This document shows, in pieces, positions 36,921 through 45,714 of a DNA stretch of 64,000 nt; position 1 is the stretch's first letter, and every line of letters starts with the position of its first letter. A model generated the notes under the pieces. That model was given only the letters and a program-made list of their open reading frames with translations, was not told the origin of the DNA and searched no databases. Origin of the DNA: Granulicella rosea (GTDB lineage Bacteria > Acidobacteriota > Terriglobia > Terriglobales > Acidobacteriaceae); NCBI RefSeq assembly GCF_900188085.1, contig NZ_FZOU01000002.1, forward strand, positions 248,001-312,000, in the 5' to 3' direction. The translations under genes were made by a program, and so were the position numbers.

Positions 36921-37439
36921 ATGGCGACGACCCATCTCATCTCCGTCGAGGAATATCTCCGGACGACCTATCGCCCGGACGTGGACTATGTCGACGGCGA
37001 GATACAGGAGCGTAACTTGGGAGAGTTGGATCACGGGACGATTCAGGGCGCCTTCATGTTTTATCTGGGACCCAGACGGCGTGAGTGGAACATCCGCGCC
37101 GTGACCGAACTGCGCGTACAGGTAAAAGAAGAGCGCTTTCGTGTGCCTGACGTATGCATTCTCGACGCAGACGCCCCAAAAGAACAGATCATTTACCATC
37201 CGCCGCTGGTTTGCATCGAGGTGCTCTCGCCCAGCGATACGATCTACGGCATGCGCCAGCGAGTCCGGGACTATGTCGAGATGGGCGTGCGGCAGGTCTG
37301 GATCGTCGATCCAAAAGATCGCACCGCCATTGTCTGCGAGGGCAACTCCATGGTCGAGCAGACCGACGGCACGCTGAAGCTGCCGGGAACGAAGATTGAA
37401 GTTCCGCTCGCAGACCTCTTCAGCGTGCTCGACGAATAG
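36921..37439 (+). CDS. Uma2-type (DUF820) putative restriction-like endonuclease
   Basis: 172 residues. The PD-(D/E)xK core fits the Uma2 family: ISVEEYLRTTYRPDVDYVDGEIQER at the N-terminus, the catalytic Asp in RVPDVCILDADAP, and PLVCIEVLSPSDT with the downstream VRDYVEMGVRQVWIVDPKDR. The family is very common in cyanobacteria and Acidobacteriota; its true substrate and biological role are unknown, and it is not part of a recognisable restriction system here. It is a single gene divergent from glmU. Confidence 0.88.
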   Translation: MATTHLISVEEYLRTTYRPDVDYVDGEIQERNLGELDHGTIQGAFMFYLGPRRREWNIRAVTELRVQVKEERFRVPDVCILDADAPKEQIIYHPPLVCIEVLSPSDTIYGMRQRVRDYVEMGVRQVWIVDPKDRTAIVCEGNSMVEQTDGTLKLPGTKIEVPLADLFSVLDE

Positions 37440-38918
37440 CTACTTCGCCTTCTTCGCCGGCGGCGGGGGGATCGAGATATCGAGGTTCGTCACCGGTCCC
37501 AGCTTCGACAGCGGCGTACCCAGATCCTTCTCATTGCCGACGACGACGATCGCCAGCTTGGACTCGTCGATGTACTTCTTCGCCACACGCTCGACGTCGG
37601 CCGAGGTCACCTTCTCGATGCCGGTCTTATACTTCTCGAGAAAGTCCGCCGGATAACCGTAGAAGGCGAGCGTCACCTGCTCGTTCAGCGTCTTTTCGGG
37701 CGAGTCGTAGTTGAAGATAAAGGCGTTCAGCACCTGGTCCTTGGCGTTCTTCAACTCGGACGGAGTCGGCGGGTCGGTCTTCAGCTTGGCGATCTCGGCC
37801 AGCATCGCCTGCGTCGCCGCGACGGTGCTTTCGCTCTTGGTCGCCGCGCCGGTGATGAACATTCCCGGATGGTCGTATCCCGCGCCGAAGCTGCCGCCGA
37901 CGCTATACGCCAGACCCAGCCGCGTGCGTACGCTCTGGAACACGCGCGAGCCGAAGCCGCCCGAGAAGACCTCGTTCATGACGCTGAGCGCATAGTAGTC
38001 GGGATTGCTGCGCTCCGTGCCCAGACCGGCGAGATACACATTCGATTGATCGACGTCCGCCTTGTCGACGAAGTAGACGCCGGGCCTTGCAGGTGGAATC
38101 TCGATCTGCGACTTGGGCATGGCCGTGCCGCGGGGCAGAGCGCCGAAGGCCGCGCGCAGTTTGGCCTCCATCGCCGCGCCGTCGAAGTCGCCCTCGACCG
38201 AGACGATGATGTCGTTCGGCACGACGGTCTTGTCGTGCCACGCCTGCAGGTCCTCGAGCGTCACCGCGTCGAGCGTTGCGTACTCGACCTGCCGGGCGTA
38301 CGGGCTGTTCGCGCCGTAGACCAGCTTGACGGCCTCGCGTGAGGCGATGCCCGCGGCGTCGTCGTTGCGGCGGGAGATGCCCGCCGTCGCCTGCCGCTTG
38401 GCCAGCGCCAGCTTGTCGGCCTTGAATACGGGATGCAGCAGCAGGTCCATCGCCGAGCCGAAGACCGAGTCGAAGTCGCCCTTCAGGCTCGACCAGGTGA
38501 GGGAGGTGATCCCGTTGCCGCCGCTGGTCTCGATCGTCGCAGCCTTCGCGGCGAGCAGATCGTCCAGCTTGTCGCCGCTCATCGCCGCCGTACCGCTGGT
38601 GCGCCAGGTGCGGCCATACATCCGCACCAGCCCCACCTTGTTCGCGGGCTCCTCCTGCCCACCGCCCCGAATCAGGATGTTGCCGTCGATGAACGGCAGC
38701 TCATGATCCTCCTGCAGGAAGAGGACGAGGCCGTTTTCCAGCTCGATCCGTTTGGGCTGCACCGGCTTGAAGTCGTGCAGCGGGGGGATGGGAATCTTCT
38801 TCCACGGCTCGACCGCCGCCGGTCTTTGAGCCGGTTTTGCGGCTGTCTGGGCAACCGCCGTCTGCGAAAAACCACTTACCAGAACTACCGGCGCCAGCCA
38901 CCACGCAAACTTCGTCAT
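37440..38918 (-). CDS. M16 peptidase-like protein, catalytically inactive partner
   Basis: 492 residues with a signal peptide (MTKFAWWLAPVVLVSGFSQTAVAQ). Both M16 half-domains are recognisable (IELENGLVLFLQEDHELPFIDG, PYARQVEYATLDAVTLEDL, RVFQSVRTRLGLAYSVGG). The zinc-binding HxxEH is replaced by VRMYGRTW, so no zinc protease chemistry is expected. Such proteins pair with an active M16 subunit and contribute substrate-binding residues, including the R-Y pair here (TRLGLAYS). The start at 38918 follows AGGAG; an ATG at 38942 overlapping the upstream stop is the alternative. The active partner is directly upstream. Confidence 0.9.
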   Translation of the reverse strand: MTKFAWWLAPVVLVSGFSQTAVAQTAAKPAQRPAAVEPWKKIPIPPLHDFKPVQPKRIELENGLVLFLQEDHELPFIDGNILIRGGGQEEPANKVGLVRMYGRTWRTSGTAAMSGDKLDDLLAAKAATIETSGGNGITSLTWSSLKGDFDSVFGSAMDLLLHPVFKADKLALAKRQATAGISRRNDDAAGIASREAVKLVYGANSPYARQVEYATLDAVTLEDLQAWHDKTVVPNDIIVSVEGDFDGAAMEAKLRAAFGALPRGTAMPKSQIEIPPARPGVYFVDKADVDQSNVYLAGLGTERSNPDYYALSVMNEVFSGGFGSRVFQSVRTRLGLAYSVGGSFGAGYDHPGMFITGAATKSESTVAATQAMLAEIAKLKTDPPTPSELKNAKDQVLNAFIFNYDSPEKTLNEQVTLAFYGYPADFLEKYKTGIEKVTSADVERVAKKYIDESKLAIVVVGNEKDLGTPLSKLGPVTNLDISIPPPPAKKAK

Positions 38919-38938
38919 TCCGCTCCTGTCGTTGATGG

Positions 38939-40474
38939 TCATTGGGCGCCGCCCGTCTTGTCCGCCGGTGCTGCGTCCACATGTTCGAGAACCGCGGTCG
39001 TCCGGTTGGTCGCGATGAAGATCTTGTTCGCCACGCGCCGAATGTCGGCCTTCGTGACGGCGTCGACGCGGTCGAGCTCCTTGAACATCTGCCGCCAGTC
39101 GCCAAACTTCGTCTGGTACTCGGCAAGCTGGGTCGCCAGACCGTCGTTGTCGGCCAGACCGCGCAGCATATCGGCCTTGGTCCGGCTCTTGAACTGCGCC
39201 AGCTCGGCGTCGGTCACGTCCTCGGTCTTCAGCTTTTCCAGTTCTTTGCGGATCGCGATCCGCATCTCGTCCGTCGTGTGTCCGGGCAGGGGAATCGCCT
39301 CGAAGGCAAACAGCCCGGGATACTTGTCGCCGGGATAGTTCGTAAATCCATCCGCCTGTGCGGCGATATGCTGATCGCGCACCAGGCTGCGGTAGAGCCG
39401 CGAGGTCCGACCGTTTGAGAAGATGTCCGCAATCGCGTCGTAGACCGAGTCGTCCGGGTCGCGGTAGTCCGGCTTGTGGTAGCCCTCAAGGTAGAACGGC
39501 TGGGCCGCATCCTGAATGACGACGGTCTTCTCCGCGTTCTGCGGCGGCTCAATCGTCGTCATCGGCTCGGGCTTCGGACCGCCATTCGGGATCGCGCCGA
39601 AATATTTTTCGAGCACGGGCATGGTGGTCGACGCCTTCACATCCCCCACGACCGCGACGACGATGTTCGAAGGAACGTAATACTTCTTGTGGAAGGCGTC
39701 GGCCTCGGTCGCGCTTACCTGGCTGATCTCGCTCTCCCAGCCGGTGCCGGGACGTCCATACGGATGAGCGACATACGCCGTCGCCGCAAACTGCTCCGCC
39801 AACCGGCCGATCGGGGACGAGTCCACCCGCATCCGCCGCTCCTCCTGCACTACGTCGCGCTCCTTATAAAACTCGCGCTCGACAGGGTGCGCGATCCGGC
39901 TGCTCTCCATGTAAGCCCACAGCTCCAGCCGGTTGGAGGGCATGCTCCACTCGTACTGCGTCTCGTCCTGCGAGGTGGAGGCGTTCAGCCCCTCGGCGCC
40001 GTTCTGCTCAGCGATCTGCGGAAAAGCGTTCGGGATCACATACTTCTCGGCCTCGGCCTGCGCATCGTCGAAGGCCTGCTTCAGCTTTGCGAGCTTCGCC
40101 TGATCCTGGCCGACGCGCTTGCGGAACTCCGCATCGTAGGCCGCGTAGGCGACCTCGACCTTCGCCAGCGCGATCTTTTCTGCCGGGTAGTTGGTCGTAC
40201 CGATCTCGGGCGTGCCCTTGAAGGCCATGTGCTCGAACATGTGAGCCAGGCCGCTCGCGCCGGTTGGGTCGTCCGCCGAACCCGCGTCGACGATCGTGCG
40301 GAAGCTGAACACCGGCGCCTCCGGCCGTTCGCAGACGATCAACGTCAGGCCATTCGGCAGCACCTTCACCGTCGTCCGTTTCTCGAAGCTCGCCATGTCC
40401 TGCGCCAGCAGACCCGCGGACAGCACCGTCGAGAGCGTAAAGCCTCCCAGCAACCTCACCCAGCTTCGATTCAA
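38939..40474 (-). CDS. M16 family zinc metallopeptidase, active subunit
   Basis: About 511 residues. The inverted zinc motif HMFEH (His78, Glu81, His82 from the start used) in SGLAHMFEHMAFKGT is intact and the downstream Glu of the site is present in the helix YKERDVVQEERRMR. M16 enzymes degrade peptides inside a closed chamber formed by two halves. A TTG start at 40474 is chosen because GGAGG lies 7 bases upstream and a signal peptide (NRSWVRLLGGFTLSTVLSAGLLA) follows; ATG codons at 40513-40504 are alternatives. It forms an operon with the inactive partner. Confidence 0.9.
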   Translation of the reverse strand: MNRSWVRLLGGFTLSTVLSAGLLAQDMASFEKRTTVKVLPNGLTLIVCERPEAPVFSFRTIVDAGSADDPTGASGLAHMFEHMAFKGTPEIGTTNYPAEKIALAKVEVAYAAYDAEFRKRVGQDQAKLAKLKQAFDDAQAEAEKYVIPNAFPQIAEQNGAEGLNASTSQDETQYEWSMPSNRLELWAYMESSRIAHPVEREFYKERDVVQEERRMRVDSSPIGRLAEQFAATAYVAHPYGRPGTGWESEISQVSATEADAFHKKYYVPSNIVVAVVGDVKASTTMPVLEKYFGAIPNGGPKPEPMTTIEPPQNAEKTVVIQDAAQPFYLEGYHKPDYRDPDDSVYDAIADIFSNGRTSRLYRSLVRDQHIAAQADGFTNYPGDKYPGLFAFEAIPLPGHTTDEMRIAIRKELEKLKTEDVTDAELAQFKSRTKADMLRGLADNDGLATQLAEYQTKFGDWRQMFKELDRVDAVTKADIRRVANKIFIATNRTTAVLEHVDAAPADKTGGAQ

Positions 40475-40704
40475 GCAAAAACCTCCACACACATCAGACA
40501 ACATCATATCCAAGCGGCTGCCTCAGCCCGTTAGACTCCGACCAAAGGCTGAAATCTGTGCAAAACCGGTCCCTAACTCGCGATAGAGCACGAGAAACGC
40601 AATTGCACCATTTCTACAACAAAAGTAGGATCAATGCGGGTACCCCGAAATCCGCTTTTGAGTTGTAATTAAGGGTGCGCTCTGCAACGATCTCCCTAAC
40701 TTCT

Positions 40705-43700
40705 ATGAATACTAAAATGCTGGTGGTTCGTCGCGCCGCTCTCTCCGTCCACGTTGCCGTGGCCGCTCTGGTGCTTCTGGCCGGAGCCGTTTTCACCCCG
40801 GCGAGGGCCTTCGCCGAGCGCATGACGCTCACGACCAGCGCCACCCGGACCCTTGCGCTTTCGAACCTCACCGACGCCGGCGCCGTTCCCGCATCGCAAC
40901 CCGTGCATGTCACGTTGGCGTTGAAGCCGGACGCAACCCGCACCGCCGCGCTCGATGCAACGCTCTCCGCGCTCATCGATCCTACCTCCACCAGCTATCA
41001 CAAGTGGTTGACCCCGGCGCAGTTCGCCGCCAGCTACGGCGCCTCCGACGCGCAGATCGCCGCCGCGACCGCGTGGGCCACGGCGCAGGGTCTGACGGTC
41101 GACTCCGTCTCCGCCGGCAAGACGCAGATCGCTGTCTCGGGCTCCGCCGCACAGATCCAGTCCGCCTTCGCCGTCTCGCTGCATGTCTTCCAGACCTCCA
41201 GCAGCCTCTACTACGCGAACACCTCCGACCCGTCGCTCACGTCGGATGCCGCAGCGCTCTTCAGCTCCGTCGCCGGTCTGGACAACCTGCCGTCGGGCGT
41301 GAAGTTCAACGTCGCAGCCCAAGGTCAGACTGCGACCGCCGCAACCACCACCGCCGGCGCAATCGCCGATACGCTTGCGCTGGTCGACGCCAACACGGCC
41401 ACGATTCTCACGGTCGACTCCGCGCTTTGCTCCAGCGCGCTCGTCCAGTCGCAGATCGACCAGTACCGCACGCTGCTGCGCCAGGCATCCGCGCAGGGAA
41501 TCACGGTGCTCGCGACCAGCGGTTGCGGCGCACAGGGAACCGGGAGCTTTCCGGCCAGCCTGCCCGAGGCGACGGCCATCCTCGCTGCCGGCTCGCTCGC
41601 CAGCACCGCGATGCTGCCCATCGAGGCGCGTCCGAACTGGCAGTCCGCACCCGGTCTTCCGGCGGACTCGCTGCGCTATGAGCCGGACCTCACCGCATCG
41701 AGCCTCACGGCCTTCGCCCAGACCATCGCGAGCATCGTCCAGACCTCCGGTCGCCAGGGCAACATCAACGCCAACCTCTATAAGCTCGCCCCAACCGCCG
41801 GGCTTTACACCCAGGCCGACGGCGCCACCGACACGTGGGAGGCCGCGAGCGGTCTCGGCACGATCGACCTGGCGACCCTCGCCAAGGCGTACCCGCGCGG
41901 CGCCGGCGCCAGCTTCACCTCCTTTGGCGCAACGAACTACGCGCCTGTCCACGGCCAGAATACGACCTTTACCTCGACCGTCACCTCCGGCACCGGCGGC
42001 GCGACGCCCTCGGGCACGGTGTCGTTCGTCACCTCCACCGGAACGAATCTCGGCACCGTCGCGCTCATCAACGGCACCGGCTCGCTGACGATCAACACGC
42101 TCGCCGGCGGAACGTACACCATCGGCGCGCAGTACTCCGGCGACGCCACCTATATCGCCTCGTCCAGCCCGACCTCGACCATCCTGATCCAGCCCGAACC
42201 CGCGACGCTCTCGGCGACCATCGCCGGGGCGGCGACGATCGGCGGCACGCTCAGCGTCGTTGTCGTCGACACCGCCGCCTCGGGCGTCGGCCTGCCCACG
42301 GGCGTCGTCACCGCGTCGCTGCCGTCGAATGGCTCGACCTATAGCGCGACGCTTTCGCCCGCGACCACGCACAGCTCTTCCGCGACCATCACCATTCCGG
42401 CCACCACCGTCGGCACCATCACGCTGTCGATCAACTGCACCACCAGCGCCGACTTTAGCTGCTACAACCCCTACACGACGACCTTCACGGTGGCGAAGGC
42501 GACTCCGCTGCTCTCGATCAGCTACTCGCCAAGCCCCGTCGTCTCCGGCGCGCAGGTCACGCTGAACGCCAACGTGACCGCAGTGGGCACGGCGCCCGTT
42601 CCCACCGGCAACGTTCGCTTCTTCGATAACGGCACGGTCCTGAATGCGGGCGCGCTCTCGAACGGCGCGACCTCGACCACGGGCCTCATCCCCAGCACCG
42701 CCACTCACCAGATCACCGCGACCTACGACGGCGACGCGAACTACAACACGGTCTCGACCACCGGCAACTCGACCACCAGCGGGCCCATCGCGACGACCAC
42801 GACACTGACCGCGTCGGCTACTACCGTCGTCGCCAATCAGGTCATCACCTTCACCGCGACCGTCAACCCGGCCAGCACCGGCTCCACCGCGCCCACCGGC
42901 CAGGTGCAGTTCTACGACGGCGCCGTGCTGCTCGGAACCGCCAGCCTGAACGGCACGAGCGCGAGCTACCAGAACAGCCAGCTCTCGGCATCGTCCGCTC
43001 ACAGCATCACGGCCTACTACGTGGGCGACCAGAACTACAACGCCAGCACCTCGAACGCGGTCGCGCTGAGCCGCAGCACCACGCCGGTCGCCACGACGAC
43101 AACGCTCAGCTCGTCGGCCAGCCAGGTCGTCCTCGGCCAGACCATCACCTTTACCGCGACCATCGCGCCGACCACCCAGACCACCGGCGCGCCGGCCGCG
43201 ACCGGCACGGTCCAGTTCTACGACGGCACGACCTCGATCGGTTCGGCCACGGTCAACAACAACGTCGCGCTGCTCTCCACGTCGCTGCTCACCAACACGG
43301 TCAATCACAGCATCACCGCCGTTTATCTGGGGGATGGCAATTATGCCGGCAGCACCTCGCAGATCGTGGTGGTGAACAAGGGCTCAGGCCTGACTGCCAC
43401 CAGCGTGCAACTGACGCTGAGCGCGACGACCGCTGTCGCGGGCACGGCAGTCGTGCTGACCGCTGCAGTCGGACCGACCGTCAACAGCACGCCGCCGTCG
43501 GGCACGGTCAACTTCCTCGTCGGCGGTTCGACCATCTGCTCGGCCGTCCTTACCGCCGGCTCCACGAGCTGCTCGGTGACGACGCTGCCCTCCGGTTCGG
43601 ATATCATCACGGCGTCTTACCTCGGCGACACAAACTACTCCGCCAGCGTCAGCGGCGCGTCGACCATCACGGTCACCGGCTCGACCAGCACCGGTACGGC

Positions 43701-45483
43701 CAAGACCACCACCACCCTGACCGCCAACCCGACCACGAGTTCGTTGGGAGCACCGATCACCCTGACCGCGGCGGTCGTCCCGACCAGCGGCGCCACCACC
43801 CCCGTCGTCACCGGAACCGTGCAATTCATCGCGCCGACCACTGGCGCAACCGTCTGCACGGCAGCGGTCGCCTCGGGCATCGCGACCTGCTCGGTCACCA
43901 CCTTTACGCTCGGTACGAACTCCGTCCAGGCGACCTACCTCGGCGACGTCAACTATGCGTCCAGCACCAGTTCGGCCATCAGCGTCACCATCTCGGCGAC
44001 GAGTACCACGACCGCATCGTTGATCGCGCAGTTCGTCCCGAATGTGCCCGTCCTGCCCGGCGCCACCTCGACCATCACCGCATCGGTCGTCGCGCCCACC
44101 GGCACGATTCCCGCCGGCACTGTCACGGCGACGATCACCGGCGGCAACGGAACGGTCTTCTCCTCGGCAGCCATCGCTACAACCACCAGCGTTGGCACGG
44201 TTTACATTCCCGTCGTCGCGCCGACGACCGTCGGAAGCTACACGGTTGTCGTCGCCTGCGCCACGACGAACGTCACCTGCGCGACCACGGTCAGCCTGCC
44301 GCTGGTCGTCAGCGCGACCGCCAAGATCGGCACCGCCACGGTCCTGACGGCGACGGCCTCGACCACCACCACCGGCGCCTACACGCTGTCGAGCGTCACG
44401 ACCGCGCAGTCCACCGGCTCGGCGGCGCTCTCTGGCTCCGTGGCGTTTTATGACGGCACCACGCTGCTAGGCTCCGGCACGATCAGCAACGGCGCGGCGA
44501 CCTTCACGGGCGCTCTCGTCACTGGCACGAGCCACAGCCTCACCGCCGTCTACTCCGGCGACACGATCTACGCCAGCAGCACCTCTCCGATCGTCACGGT
44601 TGGCAGCGGCGCCGGCACGACGGTCGCGACGATTACCCTCACCTCGAATGTTCAGACCTCGGTCTCGGGTCTCAACGTCGTCCTCACCGCGCAGGTCTCG
44701 GGCACGGCAACCACCACTGCGGGCGCAGTCGTTGCGACCGGCAAGGTCAGCTTCTACGACACCTTCGGCGGCGTCACCACGCTGATCGGAACCAGCACCC
44801 TGACGGCCTCGGGCGTAAGCATTGCGACCGCGTCGGTCTCGACAACCGGCCTCAAAGCCGGAACGCATGTCATCTACGCGGTCTATGCCGGCGACACGAA
44901 CTTCGCCTCCGCCACCTCGAACTCGCTTACCCTGGCGGAGACGGACTACAACGCCATCTTCACCCCGGCGACGCTGACCCTGGCGCAGGGAACCACCGGC
45001 ACCGTGGTCGTCAACACCTCGGCGATCGGCGGATACACCGGCAACGTCAGCTTTACCTGCATCCCGCCGGTCGGCGCCTCCATCGGCTGCTCGTTCAGCT
45101 CGCCGACGGTCGGCATCGGCAGCAGCACCATTCTGACCATCGCCACGGTGAAGTCGTCGGCCCAGGTCAGTGAGCATGCGGCCAACACCGGCGGACGGGG
45201 CTGGAATCTGGCGGCGGGCATCGCCTGCGCACTGGTCTTCTGCGGTCTGTTCCCGCGGCGTCGTCGCATCCTGCCCACGCTGCTGCTGGCGCTGGTCGCG
45301 GCCGGGCTGGTCGGGACAGTCGGCTGCGTCAACGGAACCTTCCCGCAATCGCCGAACACGACAGGTGGAACCACGACCGGCGGAACGCCGATCGGCACCG
45401 CGGTCCTCACCATCAACTCGGTCGGCTCGGATGGCACGAACGAGGTCGCACACACCTACTACTACCAGGTCACGGTGCAGTAG
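40705..45483 (+). CDS. Giant secreted Ig-repeat protein with pro-kumamolisin domain and degenerate S53 domain
   Basis: 1592 residues. After a signal peptide comes a pro-kumamolisin activation domain (about 45-205, YHKWLTPAQFAASYG and QIQSAFAVSLHVF). A shortened S53 peptidase remnant follows (about 215-410). The Glu/Asp pair region is missing, the GDSG block reads TSGCGAQG, and the catalytic GGTS serine block is replaced by LTASSLTAFAQTIASIV, so it cannot be a protease. Next are about ten Ig-like repeats of about 95 residues with recurrent PTGxVxFxDG and YxGDxNY patterns. It ends in the shared module (WNLAAGIACALVF, PRRRR, hydrophobic, GTVGC, tail ending VTVQ). Likely a large surface or adhesive protein. 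It is followed by a terminator. Confidence 0.85.
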   Translation: MNTKMLVVRRAALSVHVAVAALVLLAGAVFTPARAFAERMTLTTSATRTLALSNLTDAGAVPASQPVHVTLALKPDATRTAALDATLSALIDPTSTSYHKWLTPAQFAASYGASDAQIAAATAWATAQGLTVDSVSAGKTQIAVSGSAAQIQSAFAVSLHVFQTSSSLYYANTSDPSLTSDAAALFSSVAGLDNLPSGVKFNVAAQGQTATAATTTAGAIADTLALVDANTATILTVDSALCSSALVQSQIDQYRTLLRQASAQGITVLATSGCGAQGTGSFPASLPEATAILAAGSLASTAMLPIEARPNWQSAPGLPADSLRYEPDLTASSLTAFAQTIASIVQTSGRQGNINANLYKLAPTAGLYTQADGATDTWEAASGLGTIDLATLAKAYPRGAGASFTSFGATNYAPVHGQNTTFTSTVTSGTGGATPSGTVSFVTSTGTNLGTVALINGTGSLTINTLAGGTYTIGAQYSGDATYIASSSPTSTILIQPEPATLSATIAGAATIGGTLSVVVVDTAASGVGLPTGVVTASLPSNGSTYSATLSPATTHSSSATITIPATTVGTITLSINCTTSADFSCYNPYTTTFTVAKATPLLSISYSPSPVVSGAQVTLNANVTAVGTAPVPTGNVRFFDNGTVLNAGALSNGATSTTGLIPSTATHQITATYDGDANYNTVSTTGNSTTSGPIATTTTLTASATTVVANQVITFTATVNPASTGSTAPTGQVQFYDGAVLLGTASLNGTSASYQNSQLSASSAHSITAYYVGDQNYNASTSNAVALSRSTTPVATTTTLSSSASQVVLGQTITFTATIAPTTQTTGAPAATGTVQFYDGTTSIGSATVNNNVALLSTSLLTNTVNHSITAVYLGDGNYAGSTSQIVVVNKGSGLTATSVQLTLSATTAVAGTAVVLTAAVGPTVNSTPPSGTVNFLVGGSTICSAVLTAGSTSCSVTTLPSGSDIITASYLGDTNYSASVSGASTITVTGSTSTGTAKTTTTLTANPTTSSLGAPITLTAAVVPTSGATTPVVTGTVQFIAPTTGATVCTAAVASGIATCSVTTFTLGTNSVQATYLGDVNYASSTSSAISVTISATSTTTASLIAQFVPNVPVLPGATSTITASVVAPTGTIPAGTVTATITGGNGTVFSSAAIATTTSVGTVYIPVVAPTTVGSYTVVVACATTNVTCATTVSLPLVVSATAKIGTATVLTATASTTTTGAYTLSSVTTAQSTGSAALSGSVAFYDGTTLLGSGTISNGAATFTGALVTGTSHSLTAVYSGDTIYASSTSPIVTVGSGAGTTVATITLTSNVQTSVSGLNVVLTAQVSGTATTTAGAVVATGKVSFYDTFGGVTTLIGTSTLTASGVSIATASVSTTGLKAGTHVIYAVYAGDTNFASATSNSLTLAETDYNAIFTPATLTLAQGTTGTVVVNTSAIGGYTGNVSFTCIPPVGASIGCSFSSPTVGIGSSTILTIATVKSSAQVSEHAANTGGRGWNLAAGIACALVFCGLFPRRRRILPTLLLALVAAGLVGTVGCVNGTFPQSPNTTGGTTTGGTPIGTAVLTINSVGSDGTNEVAHTYYYQVTVQ

Positions 45484-45520
45484 CGCGATCCGGTCTATAC
45501 TTCGAAGGTCGGAACACAGC

Positions 45521-45559
45521 AGGCTGGGCACATCTCGAAAGGGAAGGCCCAGCCTCTTT
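45521..45559 (+). terminator. Intrinsic terminator after the degenerate S53 Ig-repeat gene
   Basis: Stem AGGCTGGGC (45521-45529) with GCCCAGCCT (45547-45555), then CTTTTCC. The loop is 17 bases. Confidence 0.7.
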
Positions 45560-45714
45560 TCCTGCCCAGATCGCGCCATTCTCTGGCTCTGCCGCAACTG
45601 CAACTTTTTCCTGCCGTTGTGGTCTAACCGTGTGGACTGCAAAGCTGCGAATTCCTTTCTCTTCCGATGACCTCGCAGACGTGCACCCGAAACCGAAACA
45701 AGTCAGGACTCCCC

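Noticed and set aside
40696..43308. 870-residue minus-strand frame inside the first S53 gene
   Set aside because: Gly/Arg-rich shadow of the Ig repeats.
42000..44950. Tandem DNA repeats across the Ig-rich gene
   Set aside because: They are explained by repeated protein domains of similar codons, not by a mobile or regulatory repeat.
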